A DNA stretch of 64,000 nt from Hyaloperonospora brassicae (GCA_947650285.1 CANTFL010000199.1:248001-312000); one strand, 5' to 3'; numbered from the stretch's first letter, positions 31,128 through 44,063 are shown. Translations and numbers: made by a program. The notes: a model not told the origin generated them from the letters alone.

Positions 31128-34100
31128 TGTCGACGAGGTTTCTGGTCAAGAGGTTTGTTGGTTTGTCGGTTGAGTAAGAGGTTGGATGTCCAGTCGAACG
31201 AGGATGAACGCAAGAAGCTTCGGAAGGTGTGCTTGCTGCCAAGCGAATCGGAGACTGACTGGTTTTGCCGGTCGCGAGGGTTCACGAGAGTCGGAATCTA
31301 TCAAGGACGTGCAGGACGTTGCACACCCTTTGCACCGCGGCCATCTGCGGGCTCTTACGATCTTTCATGTCACCTGTAGCACAGCACGGCGACGTGACGT
31401 GGTACGTGGGCTCGCGAACCGCCACGGCGAGTGTATGTATCAGCAGCTCACGCGGGACATGGGTTTATGGTCGTACACGTGCTGTGTTGCTGCTCTATTC
31501 GTATAGTCGTGCAAAAGTGACTGGTACTACCTACTGCAACGATCGGATGAGCAACTTGTTGCCTCGGCATGGGCTCGTGCGATGTTGGAAACGTGAGGCG
31601 CCGCGTATATATTGCCGTCCCAGTTGTTGTCTTCAGCCCGACAGGCTCGACTCGATTCTCCTGCCGCAAAGGGGAAAAGTCGCTCCTGATCGGAAGCTCT
31701 TCGATGGTCCTGCTGCGCTGCGACAGTGCTTGAACAGGTAAGCAGTCGCCCAGCACCACCGGGTGAGCGGTTGCATGACCTTCTTGTCGAGTCTCTCGTG
31801 CACACTGCGATCGATCGGTGCTGGGGTGTCTAGCATCAAGTGGTTCCGGCTACTACTAGATCCTGCTGGATAACTCACCTGTACGGGTCTCTCTCTTTTT
31901 TCGCCCAGAATCTGCTCTCGAAAGATGTGAGTGCTCGAGCAGTCGTAGCCAGCGGAAGCCCAGCAACCAACCAGGTCTGTTCGGTGCCAGGATCTAGCAG
32001 GCCTTTGTGTCTTTTCTTCTACGTTCCTGTCCGGCCCGTTGGAAGACGGCCCTTCGTCGTTGAAGCTCAGCCGCATGTCCTTTCATCGATGGCGATATGG
32101 TGACTCGTTTGGCGTCACCGTGATCAAGATCGGATGGCGCACGCTCAAGCTCAAGCTCAACGGATGCACCGTCAACTGCAAGGTCGTTGCAGCACATGCT
32201 GTCGCAAGACCTACAAGAGCAGACTATGCGCGTGCACTACCTCCTTGACTTTTGACAAGTCCGAAGCCCCTTCCGGTCTTGATCGTTTTTGCCCCGTCGA
32301 GTTGTGTAAAGTGAGCTCTTCATATCGACACGTTCGTGCGCCTTGTTGCAACAGCGACCGTTGCAGTGTGCGGAACTACTTCGTGCACTTGGGCTGGCCG
32401 CTTGGACGTGGTCAAAGGAAGAGCAACACGCATCCGATACCTGCACGGACAAGACCGAAACGATTGTCTACTAGGCTGACGCGCTCGTTGACGCAGGTCG
32501 TGCTAGTCTGCACGCTCTCAGCTCTCTTACTGTCTTGGTCTGCCAGCATCGCATCAGAAAAGCGTGCCAGCTTCTACTAGTGCCACGTGACGCGCAAGTA
32601 CAGTCGTTGCAATGTGCAGTCTACGATGGCAGCAATGGCCCCAAGTCAAAAGCGCTGGAGTTGAGACGCGGGTCAGCAGCACCGCCTCACATTGCCAGTC
32701 GCCGTTTTGCAAGTGTTTGTTCCTCGTGCATTGACGACGAAACCCGGTCGTTCAGTGAGCATATTGGCCCAGAAGAGCAAGATCTCGATGCATGTAGCGC
32801 GACCAGTTGCTGTATCTCGATGCCCAACTGTCGTACGTTTGCCTCTTTTGCCGAACGATAACGTGTCGCGCCCTCATGTCGAAGTAGTATCCTCCATCTA
32901 CTGAGATTGCAACCACTCGTTCGTCAGGACTAGTGATGCGACGTACAGTGTCGATACAGTGGCAGCGCAATGTCTGCTGCGTTCGGACACATCTACCGCC
33001 TGTACGTCCGACATCGCATGCACTCGCACGTTCATGCAGCAATTGCAAATGCCTCACTTCTTAGCACTGCGCGTGTTGATCGCCAAGCGGAGTATCGCAA
33101 CGTCCGAACATATCGTGGGAACTCGCACTCGAATGGGTAAACTGCTACTTCTCGCCATTCGTTGACCGGTGCAACACCACTTGGTGACACGCAGGAGACG
33201 AACATACACGCGACGCGAGTTTGTGTCGTTGCATCAGTCCGTCACCGTCGATCCGTTGAACCCGATGTACTTGCGTCCCAGCAGGACCTTAGACGACGTG
33301 CAGTGAGCCACCTTTGCCATGAACTGTCAGATACGTCACGTCGACTGCGATCGTTCGAGCACGCAACTGAAAAAGACCGCAGCAATTCCAAGTTGGGCGT
33401 CAGGACGTAACTCTTCCAAGAAACTTGCAGCGATCTAGCGACGATCTCGACGTCATGACAATGAGCGAAGTGACTGTGTTAATAGAGAAAGCAACGAGAG
33501 CGAACGTAGAAGGGAGGAACGGTACGTTGAGGCACTCGGCTGCACGGACAACGTTGCAGGCGATCGTTCAGCAGGCTTTTGCACTCAAAGACATTTGTAC
33601 GTCAGCTTGTAGGCGGTATGTGCGTGGCGTGTACACGACGTGAGCTCAAGTGTGAGGTCCGACTTTCGTGCACTCGCTTCGCACGAGTGCTTTGTTTAGC
33701 GCCGGTGACGATTGCTTGTCTTGTTCCCTGCAACAACTACTTGCCTCCCTGGACTGGCAGCATGATGTACTTGCTCACCATCCATCCACCCACCGACGAA
33801 TACGTACTGCATCTACCGTATCGTCGTACTGACGTGCGACCTCGACGCCGCAGCATCCTCCCTCGGTCAAGCTGTAGCTTTCTTGCAGCGTAATAATGAT
33901 ACGAAGTGTGCTTGTCGTAGAGGAGATATGTCGGTGCACATCCACTATAACATCATTCGCACCACTTGGCAACTACATACGCCTAATGACTCGGCTCGTT
34001 TCTTTCGCAAGCCATGTACCGCACGACTTCTTTGCGGTTCTTCGCTGAGTTGCTACTGAATGCATCGACGTCTTCGTCTTCAAGCAACCACGTTCTCTCT

Positions 34101-34514
34101 GCTCGTGCGCTACACCAAAGAGGTCAACTGGGTCAAGTCTGAGCTCCAAAGTACCATTTGTTGCCATGCTCGACATGCCAATCGACGGACCATCGGATGA
34201 TGAATTGGCAGGTAGAGCGTTGTCGAACTAGAGTCGACTCAAGTTGCAGCCAAAGCAGGTCATAGTTTCGTTTGTCTGCTTGAAAGCACCTGCACTTGGG
34301 ATCAACGCGTCCGTAGCACAAAAGGAGGACAGCAAACACTTTGTTCCTTGTGGCTTTGGACTCGATGCGCCACTGCAGCGCTGCTGTTCAGTTATTACCA
34401 CACACTACTCGCTCAGCTTCGTCACTGCGCAACACGTACGATACAACAAATACTTCCTAAGGCGTTTTTTCCTCTCTCTAGCTATCGACCTATCTCCCTA
34501 CCTCCCCACCTCGC
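31128..34514. other. Spacer with coding-like patches on +
   Basis: No gene can be assembled. Several + strand patches look more coding-like than chance and may be exons of an intron-rich gene or its remains: 31635-31737 (ending ALRQCLNR before GTAAGC), about 32340-32470 (ALLQQRPLQCAELLRALGLA in one frame), 32535-32800, 33280-33400 (SHLCHELSDTSRRLRSFEHA) and 33425-33600 (MSEVTVLIEKATRANVEG). Their frames do not join with convincing splice sites. Confidence 0.3.
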
Positions 34515-35354
34515 TTAGCTCCATGCAGTTTCCTTCGCCACGTGAATGGACGTTAGCGGCGAAAGAATCGCTTCGAACGCCGGGCTGGGGGCTGTGCTCT
34601 CGGCCTTGTGGCTGATAGCACTCATCTTTGATGTGCTCTCCGAAGCCAAAGCTGGAGGCCCATTGCTCGTGGTTTGCTGGCGATGGAAATCATCTGGAAG
34701 CGGGTGCGTCTTGGGATCATAAAGGACGCATAGGACCAGCGTGAAGGAGTTGAGCGTGGTGAAGACAATGGCGGGGGCAATGATGAACCAGTTTGCGGTC
34801 AAGATGCCGTACGCGCACCAGAGGCAGTTGTTCGTCAGCCCTGCGATGACCATGTGCGAGTTGAGGAAGGCGGCCGACTTGTACTTGAGAACTTGCAGCA
34901 GCTTTTCCATGGGCGCGGCGTACATGCACATGGCACAGACGTCTGCGATGGCGCCTATGACCGCATGTACGCCCTCTTGCGACTGGTTGGTGTAGCCCAG
35001 GCCCCCGACGACGGCGTAGCTCGAGAAAAGAGCCAATAGTGCAAGTGCTACTAGGAGCACGCGCGTGACGTAGCGGCGGTGGGTGGTGCATTTCCAGTAC
35101 ACTGAGAGGAACACGATCGCAACGGCTTCGCCTGGAAAGTAGATCCAGAAAATCGGGACCCAGTCGTGGGTCATGTAGCCGTAGACTGACCAGGCGTGGC
35201 AATTGACAAACAGCGCCACGAGTGGAATGACCGACGCGGCCCCGACGTCCTTTTGCTTGAAAATGCGATACATCAGGATGGACGGACTCAGGACCATGAC
35301 GGCGCACGAGCACGCGGCCAGGACTCGGATCACGGACACTGCCGTTTCGCTCAT
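34515..35354 (-). CDS. SWEET-type sugar transporter 2
   Basis: 279 residues from the ATG at 35354; the open frame reaches 35426 but only with a TTG. Seven membrane segments. The first MtN3 unit shows LSPSILMYRIFKQKDVGAAS and NCHAWSVYGYM. The second opens with YAAPMEKLLQVLKYKSAAF and includes NCLWCAYGILTANWFI. The shared GYTNQSQEG loop and YDPKTHPLP block show that it is closest to transporter 1. The C-terminal tail is Ser/Thr-rich. Role as for the family: sugar movement across a membrane; the direction and substrate are unknown. Confidence 0.92.
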   Translation of the reverse strand: MSETAVSVIRVLAACSCAVMVLSPSILMYRIFKQKDVGAASVIPLVALFVNCHAWSVYGYMTHDWVPIFWIYFPGEAVAIVFLSVYWKCTTHRRYVTRVLLVALALLALFSSYAVVGGLGYTNQSQEGVHAVIGAIADVCAMCMYAAPMEKLLQVLKYKSAAFLNSHMVIAGLTNNCLWCAYGILTANWFIIAPAIVFTTLNSFTLVLCVLYDPKTHPLPDDFHRQQTTSNGPPALASESTSKMSAISHKAESTAPSPAFEAILSPLTSIHVAKETAWS

Positions 35355-38300
35355 GTTTCGACAGTCGAGCAGCAAAGTCGCCGACTTAGTTCGTTCGCCG
35401 TCGGCCGTGACAAGAGGCAAATCCAAGAGTGAAGGAAGGAGGGAAGGAAGAAGGGAAGGAAGGCATCAAGGCGTCCGTCCTGATGATCGACAAGATAGGG
35501 AGATTCCTGACCACGCAACTCTCGTCGTCGGGTCTACCACCGACGTCACGAGGCAGGAGGCAGCAGCCTGACAAGAACGAGACACTGGTTCAGGCCATGA
35601 CCTAAAGCAGCAGTCTGAGCTCTACGCAGGTCCCTCTCTGTATCAGCCACTTCACGGTCGGTCGCTGGACCCCTTTCTGTTCTCGTCCACGTCGCGGATC
35701 GATTTGTTGCGGTTGTTGATGGTGCGTGCGTCACTGCGCCCGTAAGCGCGTCTCGGGGACGACTGCCTGCACTTCAAATCGCCAGCGCTTTCGTCGACGA
35801 CGAATTAACCAGAGAGGAAGACGTTGCAGCAGACTGATTGGGCTTCGCGCACGTCGAGCGGTTCGACGCCAGGATGCAATAGCGTCCGCATGGTCTCTGA
35901 GAGTCGAGTCGAATCGAGCCGACAACACACGAACGGATCGTTTCGTACCCGATCGAAAACACGTCTGCTTCTCTCTCCTTTACGAGCGGCTTCAGACGAC
36001 CACACAATGCGAGCACGAACGACGGTGCAGGTGCTCGAGACGACGGCTGGGTATGAGGCCGCGGGCATCGCTCGAAGGTCGTTTTCTTTCAGGTCGCCTG
36101 GCCTTCAAATCCACGACCGCCATCAGCCGGTGGAAGATCCACGTGTGCTATGGCCCGAGCCGTGCGACCGAAGACGAGACACGTGAGCTTCGGGATCAGT
36201 GCGACCAGTGTGCCCCCCCCTACGTGTCCACGCCGTCTGGTCATCAACGAGCTGTGGTCACGAGAGCGAAAAAAAACCGTGGGCCCCGATGTGCTTGCGA
36301 CGCGACCACCTGGTCTCAAGACCGACTGCATATCGGCGCCCATGCTATGATCGTAGAGCGGCCGGTCGGTCTGCCGTTCTCGCACGTCGCGCTATCTATC
36401 GCTCGTGCCAATTCTCAACGACCAAAGTGTACATCGTGACTAGCGTCGTCGAACAAGGCCCTGTACGGCCCGTCGACGACACGGTCGCACACGCTGCAGA
36501 AGCCATGTCCTGCGACTTGTCCGGTTTGTGCAGCGACGCAGCGGGAGTCGAACGACACTGATTGGCATTTTATGGCGCACAGGCTCCCGTGGCAGGCGTC
36601 AAAGAGCGCTGGAACAGGGAGCATTGGGCGTGTTGCCCTGGAAGGTATACCATGAGAGCGTTCTGCTGGACGTGGGGCGTCGTGCCACCCTGCGATCCTT
36701 TGGACCTGATCGGTCAGTCATCGTGCGATCTACGGACCTGTTGCTCATTGCAACGATGGAAAGTCATTGCACGTTGGGACATTGGATCGACGGCTTGCAC
36801 GCTACCAACACTTGAACTTGGACGAAACGTAGCACTCGACGCGAGTAGGAGCCAACAAAGAGCCTGCGTGGCCTACAGCCAGTGCCTGCAACGAAGACTA
36901 CGCTCTGCGCTGTTGGTCCGACTCTTTCTACAGAACATGCACGTGGCTCTCGATTCGGCCGACGGCACGTGACCGACTCACTGGCCGTGTCTTGAATGTA
37001 CGAGAAAGCGGGACACGTGCCGAAGGATCTTCAAGGTCCATCGCCACGGAAGCATCCGTTGGTCCTCATCAGCGTGTGCAAAGTACACACACACACAAAA
37101 GCGCAGCAATCCGCAAGAACGGGTACGGAATACAGCGAGTGAGTCAACCACGACGCCCGCGGGTGTGTACAGTTTGTACTTGTGTCGTAGCATCAGTCTG
37201 ATGCTCACTCGACTTTGCTAGCAGCTTGACGAAGCGACGGCTTCCCGTCCTTCGGCTATTCAACGTGATATTAGCAGCAATTGGGCCGAGATCATGTGGC
37301 TTCACAGAGCAAGTAGACAAGCAATCGAGGCGTGAGACAGAGGAACGGACTCGTTCAGTGGTGCATGTGGTCGTCGCTAACCTCGTAAACGGTCTCTCGG
37401 AAGCTGCAAACTGAGCGGGTGATGCACATGTAGGTGGTGCAAATCCTCTGTGGCTAAACACTGCTGCATTGTACGCCACATTAAGAAGTTCGTGCTGAAA
37501 GAAGCGGAGGTGTAGTGCTTCCTTTGACACTTGTCTTCCACTGGGCAATAGCTTACGGCAAGTCCTTCCGATTGGGCGTCCATGCACCTTGCTCAACGGC
37601 GGGTTCTGCGTTATGACTTGCGATAGAGGATCAAGCTCGAGAGCTCGTGGCTTGATGATGCAAGCGATCCAGTCGAATGGACTGACTTCGTCCGGGCGAT
37701 CACGCGTCGATGTCTTTTGATGCTTGTAGGCGACAGTGGGGTGAGTCGTGCGCTGTGAGGTGCTACAGTGGCCATATTGTTGCTATGGTTGCTGTGGTAC
37801 GAAGCTAGTGGTATGAGGTGCTGTTGATGTGCTAAAGGGCAGCGTGAGGGAACATTGAGACGGCGACTGATCGTGCCAATGCGCTATCCACAACAACAAT
37901 GACAGCGAGCGACAGAACACATGCACTTGAGTGGCTCGAGGAAAAAGGTCGAGGGGCATTCTCTGCTGCCGAGTGCCGATGTTCCCCATTGCCTTCTTTC
38001 TGCACCGTTTCTCACGTGCCGCAGATGAAGACATCGGTGCGCATGCCAATCCTGCGTTGTTTGTACGAAACTGTTGCTGTCTGTGTGCTGTTGTGTCTGC
38101 GTCTGAGTTTGCAGGCAACCACTTCGCACACATGCGTTCTAGTCACGCAAAGAGTAGACACGGAGAAGCTTCGCCTCCACCTTACGAACTGATTGCATAG
38201 CACTGCTATTCGGCATCCACCTTACGCCCCCTTCCCCCCTCATATCTGCGCCCTCTCGGTTCGCGCGCACCATAGCGAGCCAAATTGCTTGACCTGCGTG

Positions 38301-41100
38301 AGGCTCTCTCCAATTTCCGTCGACTAAACTCACCGCTTGTCGGAGGGAATACAAGACGTCCGGTTCTTGCGAACCGATCGATGGGGTCAAGTTCCAGCAA
38401 ACGCAAACGATACGTGCGGCTCTACAGCGCAGACATTGACCGTTTATGCTTCGAGAGGCAGTCGATCGTCTCGTTTCTTTTGCCCGTATCTCAGCCTCCG
38501 CCCTTCCCGCCAAAGCTGAGCCCGCTATCACGTGTGGCCGGCCATAGAGGGCGCGTCGGCCGCGTAACTCGCTATTGCTTATGTAAAAGCTTCCTACCTA
38601 CCAGCTCAGCATGGCCAGCCATTTGCGAGCTTGTCGTGTCATGTGCTGAAACTCGGTTGTGAACTGCCAGAGTTTGAACGGTCGAGTGTCGCGAGCTGCA
38701 GGCGGCTGTCGTCGTTCATGCCTAACGCTGCCGAAGCGCGGTGCTGCCTACTCTTTCTAGCTTTGCCTCTCGAGGTTTGCTTGTCAGAGAGTATCGGCCG
38801 TGGTGCTTGTGCGTCAAGCACTAGGATGATGCGATGCATTAAAAAACATTCACAGCTCCTTCTCGATTCGGTCTATCTCGGTGCGTTCTATCGACAGCCT
38901 ACAGACGCCGGGAAACAACATGGTGGCCGTAAAGCTCAGGACTGCTTGATTACCAGCGCAGACGGTGACGTTGAAGAACGGGCTCACGTCTTGAGCACAC
39001 GTTTTCTCCTAGTTATGTGAAGACCAGAAGCTTCGGGAAAAGACCAGAGGATCTCTTTACATGACGTTTATAAAATGCACGAGAAGGCTCTGAAAGGCCA
39101 GCGCACGAATGCTTCAGCCGGTGGATCCGTGCGCATATCGCGGCAGGCCACTGTACAAACTCGCTATCCTCTCATGTCGCGCTCCCGCAACTTGATCCAC
39201 GCGTAGAGCATGGCACCGTTTGTGTCTGCACATTTCGTTTGATGCCAGCTCTTCGCGACTGTTTGGCGTCAACATTAGTGCTCTGTTTTGTAGATGCAAG
39301 AAATACAAGCGGTGGAGCGGTTCACGATCCTGTCTTCGATTACAGTCGGTCATGTGACTTATGCCTCAATCCTGCGCCAGGACTTCACAATCGGTTGAGC
39401 GTCAGTAGCACCCACAAGACTCCATTGTCTTCTGGCGGGTGCAAAGGGACTAGAGGATGTCAGTCACTAGGTATCTCCGCAGACGTTCGATTCACAAAGC
39501 GTCGGTCAGCGTCCTATCGCCAACACAGCAAGCTGCTGGTCTGACGATCAGTTCCGGGAGGTGACTCGCTCGAGATCACGTGCACCAGGTCTACTTTCAC
39601 ACTACTGCAAGCACAATGGCTCTGCAGTCACTATGGACCGTAGACGTCGAAGCCGAGCGCTTTCAATAGGTAAACAGCAAGTGACGGGAAATGTCAACAA
39701 GCTGCACTGAACACCGATGCACGCAAGCGCCTCCACCCCCCTTTCTGTACGTACAAGGCAACGTCTACATACGCTCTTGCTCACCGGTGTCGTTGCATCG
39801 CGGGCAGGAATGAGATGTGCTGCATCGGCGAGCGCACAGATTCCAGCCAAAGCACTCAACAACTGTAACGGTGAAAACAGCCATCTGTTTGAGTCAGCTG
39901 GATTTCGTCTCGGTTGGGTTGACCAACAAGTTTTCCTACGCCTATATATCCACTACACGTTCGGCAGTCGGCACCCCGCAGTTGCGCTTCTGTCCCCACC
40001 AGCGAGAAAAAGTCGGGTCGTATGTGATTCATCACCTTGCACTTTCAGCAGTACCGCGACGCAGTCGAGCACATCTGTAGTATCGATACAGCAGGTCGGC
40101 AAGAAGTGGTGCAAGCCATACACGGACGGTATCGTTCTTGTAAACGAACGCGCTCGTAGGCTGCGTGCGACGTTTAATCTTAGTCCACGTTGAAAGCATT
40201 TTGGCTCGTGTAACTAAGTCGCGACAGAAGTTGCGTGGAAGTTACCTGTCGTAAAAGTAGCCACACGTTGGAGTGTAATCCGTTCAGAATCTACCAGATC
40301 TAAAAGTCAACGAGCAGTGACAAGTGGACAAAGCTGGGTGCGTCTAAATTTGACCGGACCGTGTCATCATGTCGTGAGTGTAAATTCTAAAAAAAAACAG
40401 GCATGGATGGCGGATTTAGTTGAACTGAGATGCAAAATGAGCCAGACTGTTTCTCATTTCGCCCCCCAAACTCAATTTAGCCAATTGGTACACGGGTAAT
40501 CTCATGGGATTCTGCGTAGACTTAGCTCGATGATGCACCCTGAGAAATGGAGCTAGACGCTATGAAAATTGAGCCGGCTTTTGTACCGTAAATAGTCAAA
40601 GCGGTCATTACTGCGACCGAAGCGAGGAGAAAAACCCGGCGACCAATCATTAATGACCACTTGTGCGATGGGACAGCCACCAAGGCACAAAATTGAGCGC
40701 GACAAAAATTCGTGTCTTGTCTTAGTACGACTCATCCGTTTTACCTTAGGAAGGATAGAGAGACGTTGGTCGATAGACAAATATGACAATTTGTGCGACG
40801 TGCATTGAGGTAAACTCATATTGACACTGAGACGATGTTGCGGGCTGGCGGTACAACGCGGCCGCAAGATTCCTACGCTCAGGATAATGACCACTTTGAC
40901 GTTCGATTTGGTATACCATGTCTTCTAAACCGTGTGTTTCCGTCTTGAAGGACCACGTCCACCGCCAATTTTCTTGACTTTGATCAGGTAGCACCTATTT
41001 CACAGACCACTTTTGCTTCGCGTTAGCAACTTGGTTGCAAAAGTCGACACAATCTACGGACGCCAAGTCGCCCGCTAGGTCGATATACTACTCACTGCAT
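35355..41100. other. Long spacer between SWEET genes
   Basis: No recognisable gene in 5.7 kb. The longest open frame (35726-36439, +, 237 codons) is Arg/Cys/Ser-rich, has no motif and overlaps open frames on the other strand. A + strand patch at 36760-36970 (RNVALDASRSQQRACVAYSQ) and 38820-39020 look mildly coding-like. A purine-only GGAA/GAAG run lies at 35430-35462. Confidence 0.4.
35430..35462. repeat. GGAA/GAAG purine tract
   Basis: Imperfect repeats of GAAGGAAGGGA type, about 33 bp, upstream of SWEET 2 (which reads away on the - strand), within its probable promoter or 5' leader. Confidence 0.7.
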
Positions 41101-41910
41101 TCAAGTCGAGGGGGACCGCAGGGAGCAGTATTCTATACTGCCAGATGTTCGCGCTTCCTTCGTACCACCGTAGGCATCGACATCAATCTGGGGTGAAAGC
41201 ACGACAACAGACGTCACTGTGCCCTCCTCCATCGCGCGAATGGGCAGGTCCGGACTGGCCGGGCGCGCAAAAGCGACGTAGATTGTCCATGCAGCTACGT
41301 GGAGCGCGATGACAAACACTTGAGGTCCGGCAATAATCCAGTTTGAAGTCACTCGACCGTACGTGAACCAGGCAAACGTGTTGAAAGTCGTCACAACAAG
41401 AGACCGTGGCACGATGAACGCCGCAGACCGACGCTGTATTGCATAGACGATTTTCTTGAGCATCAGCATGTGGCTCATGACGACAGTCACACCGCAGAAG
41501 CACAATCCGTGGGTTTTCCAGACCTGAGCTCGTGTCTGGTCCGTCAGGCCCAGGCTGCCGACGACCACGTAGAACGTGGGTACCGTGAGCCAGGCAAACA
41601 TGATGCTAATGGTGTGGGCCACGTGGTCTCGGTCGTCCGAGTACCGCCAGTAGATGTAGAGGTAGCATACTGTGACAATGTCGCCGAAGAGGAAGACGGG
41701 GAAGTTGGGGAACCACGTTCGACCCAAGTACGCATACATCATCCACACGTGCGAGTTGGCAAGCACTAGGAAAATGGGAACGAGCGACGCCGACCCGACG
41801 GCTTTATCGCGGTAGATCTTGCGCACGAAACGTGACGGCATGTAGACCATCAACAGCGTACTGCACAAGATCCAAAACCGCACGGCCAAGACAATGTCGC
41901 CATCGATCAT
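41101..41910 (-). CDS. SWEET-like transporter 3 (divergent)
   Basis: 269 residues, ATG at 41910, no introns. Seven hydrophobic segments and the MtN3 layout are kept, with YMPSRFVRKIYRDKAVGSAS, NSHVWMMYAYLGRTWFP and, in the second unit, KKIVYAIQRRSAAFIVPRS with TYGRVTSNWIIAGPQ. It lacks the YNPKTHPL block and the NQS loop of the other two (here TDQTRAQ). It is thus the most divergent of the three. A sugar-transport role is inferred from family membership. Confidence 0.85.
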   Translation of the reverse strand: MIDGDIVLAVRFWILCSTLLMVYMPSRFVRKIYRDKAVGSASLVPIFLVLANSHVWMMYAYLGRTWFPNFPVFLFGDIVTVCYLYIYWRYSDDRDHVAHTISIMFAWLTVPTFYVVVGSLGLTDQTRAQVWKTHGLCFCGVTVVMSHMLMLKKIVYAIQRRSAAFIVPRSLVVTTFNTFAWFTYGRVTSNWIIAGPQVFVIALHVAAWTIYVAFARPASPDLPIRAMEEGTVTSVVVLSPQIDVDAYGGTKEARTSGSIEYCSLRSPST

Positions 41911-43389
41911 TGTTTGCGCGCTTTGCAGACGATCGTGCGCTGCTGTGCCGACGGTAAATTGAAAAGTGGTATCTCCAGGTGCACGCCTGTTTGTCGCAAG
42001 TTTGACAAGTGGTGGTCGCGCGATCGGTGCTTGTGGTGGCGAACGTCTTTTGGTTTGGCAGAGCCGTATACTGTCGGGTTGAAGACAAGTTCACACTGGC
42101 TTTATGTAGCTCTTCGTATCGCGAAGAAGGACGGCGCCGGGGAAGAGTAGGTGACTCATCGAAAAAGAAGAGCCGATCGCACATCACGAGAGATAGAGGC
42201 GGCACCTGTTCAAAAGGTGCCGCTCTGGCTTGTACACACTAATCGCGGATGCTATCGTGGCGCAATGCGACTATTTGGGGTGCACTGAATTGCGAGAATT
42301 TCAAAAATCAATGAGGACAGATGGCAGTCGCGTTCCAAATTCGACAATTCTTCTTTCGGCCTGTTAGATCAACCGCAGAGAAACTGGTGCTGTGCAAGAC
42401 AGTATGGTGTGATCGCGTAGCGATTGTGCTTGAGAGTCGAGAGGTCGGTCTATAGGCACGAAGATTGACTCGTACTGTTCGTTTGAGTAATCGATTTGTG
42501 TACATGACGTGTCCTTGCAACCACCAGATCTGATCCTGAAGCGCGTATACACGCCTCTACGAAGCACGAAACGAAGTATGATAAAAACTGAAGCTGAACA
42601 ATGAACAACAACATTGGCAAGTACCGCTTTGAACAAGATTCGGTGCCATGTTTCCATCGCGGCATGGAAAAAGGTGCTAGTATACCCGTTGCCATTTGTT
42701 TTTTGTCGACATTATCCCATCGCAAACTAACAAACCCCTGTCGCATGCAGTTCTGTATCGAGATATTTTATTTAGTGATAGCTAAAATTCTTACTTTTGG
42801 TCTTTATGTCCAATTTCACACCTATTTGTGTCAGGGTCTTGCACATAGCGCATATGATCAGTACAAGAAACAACGGTCTTTCTGTCCTCGCATCCGATAT
42901 CTGTGCTAATCCCAGCGCCAATATTTTCGATAGCTGCATTTGGTCGTACACACCTTGCAGCTGAAGCACGGTTTACTCCAATTTCAAGTAGTGTCACTCA
43001 TTGGCCGCGTCGAGACAAAAATACAGCATCTTGTTTTTTGGGTATAGAAGGTCTGTTTATACAATAGTAACTATGTGCAAGATCTCTTGTTTGACCTAAG
43101 CCATGATGTCAGCGTCGAAGGATCCGAGGGCTGACCAGAGCTGCCTAGTAATGCTTATTGAGTCTCTCGATTCGTGCCTGAGTCCCTCGATGTATGCATA
43201 TGACATGGCACCGCTAGCTGCCAAAACACCTTTCTATGCTCTTTTGTCGCGATTGCGTGCAGATGACAGATGCATGTAGCGCAAACCTGGCCGTAGGCTT
43301 GTCATGCCTTTCGTGATTGCCTTATAGAACGCGTCGTTCTGGCCAGCTCATAGATTGTTTTGACAAATCGTCGATAGAATGTGCCTATC
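41911..43389. other. Intergenic, no gene seen
   Basis: This is upstream of SWEET 3. AT content rises from about 42.4 kb. Open frames up to 133 codons exist on both strands with no recognisable motifs. Confidence 0.5.
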
Positions 43390-43822
43390 TGTAATGGGTA
43401 GCCCCCACATGGGATTACCAATGTGAGAAATGGTAATTAAAATTATATGCTGAATATACTTTCAACAATATCACTAAATACAGTGATATGATTGAGATGA
43501 CCCAGGGTCTACTCGTTGGTTGATATTGTGTTTATTTCAACCCACCAATCGCTGCTAGACGCGCGTAATGGGTGGTGAGTAGACGTCATCATAAGTGTAA
43601 ATTTACTTATATAATTAAGTTAGGGCAAACAGAGAATAGGAGATACTGGACTTAATTAAATTAAGTAACAGTGTTACTTTTCTGCAACTCGAGTCTTGCC
43701 TATGTTATCTACCCTTTCTCTGTGTAGTGTTTGTACCCGTCAGAATACTGAACTTCACTGTTGTCAGTGAAAGTTGAGTCCGTACTGGTGATCCAGTACG
43801 AAGTGACCCGTGTCCCGTTACA
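43390..43822 (+). repeat. Solo LTR of the E2/E0 family
   Basis: 433 bp, starts TGTAATGGG and ends CCCGTTACA. It shares the central core with the E2 LTRs, but in the opposite orientation. Flanks are CTATC (43385-43389) and ATATC (43823-43827), four of five identical, as expected for an aged target duplication. No internal sequence accompanies it, so it probably formed by LTR-LTR recombination. It carries several perfect hairpins (for example CGTACTGG/CCAGTACG near 43780-43800). Confidence 0.85.
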
Positions 43823-44063
43823 ATATCCGCATCCACATCCGTTAAACCACTTCCCAGTGGGTTACAGTAGTCAGTCAGAATGTGGCAATACAGTATTACG
43901 TAACAAACAACAATCGCCGAGCTAGTCGGCGCAGTTGGGCTAGTACTTCGGGTCGATTTCCTTCGTGTTTCATCCCTTCGGGTTCAGTTATGGCTCTCAC
44001 CCAGCTAAATACCTCCAACCACTCACACTCCGTACCAGAAGACTTCCTGATCTTAGCCGTCTT

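Noticed and set aside
35726..36439. 237-codon + strand frame in the SWEET spacer
   Set aside because: Arg/Cys/Ser-rich with no motif; equally long frames exist on the other strand. It looks like chance in GC-rich DNA.
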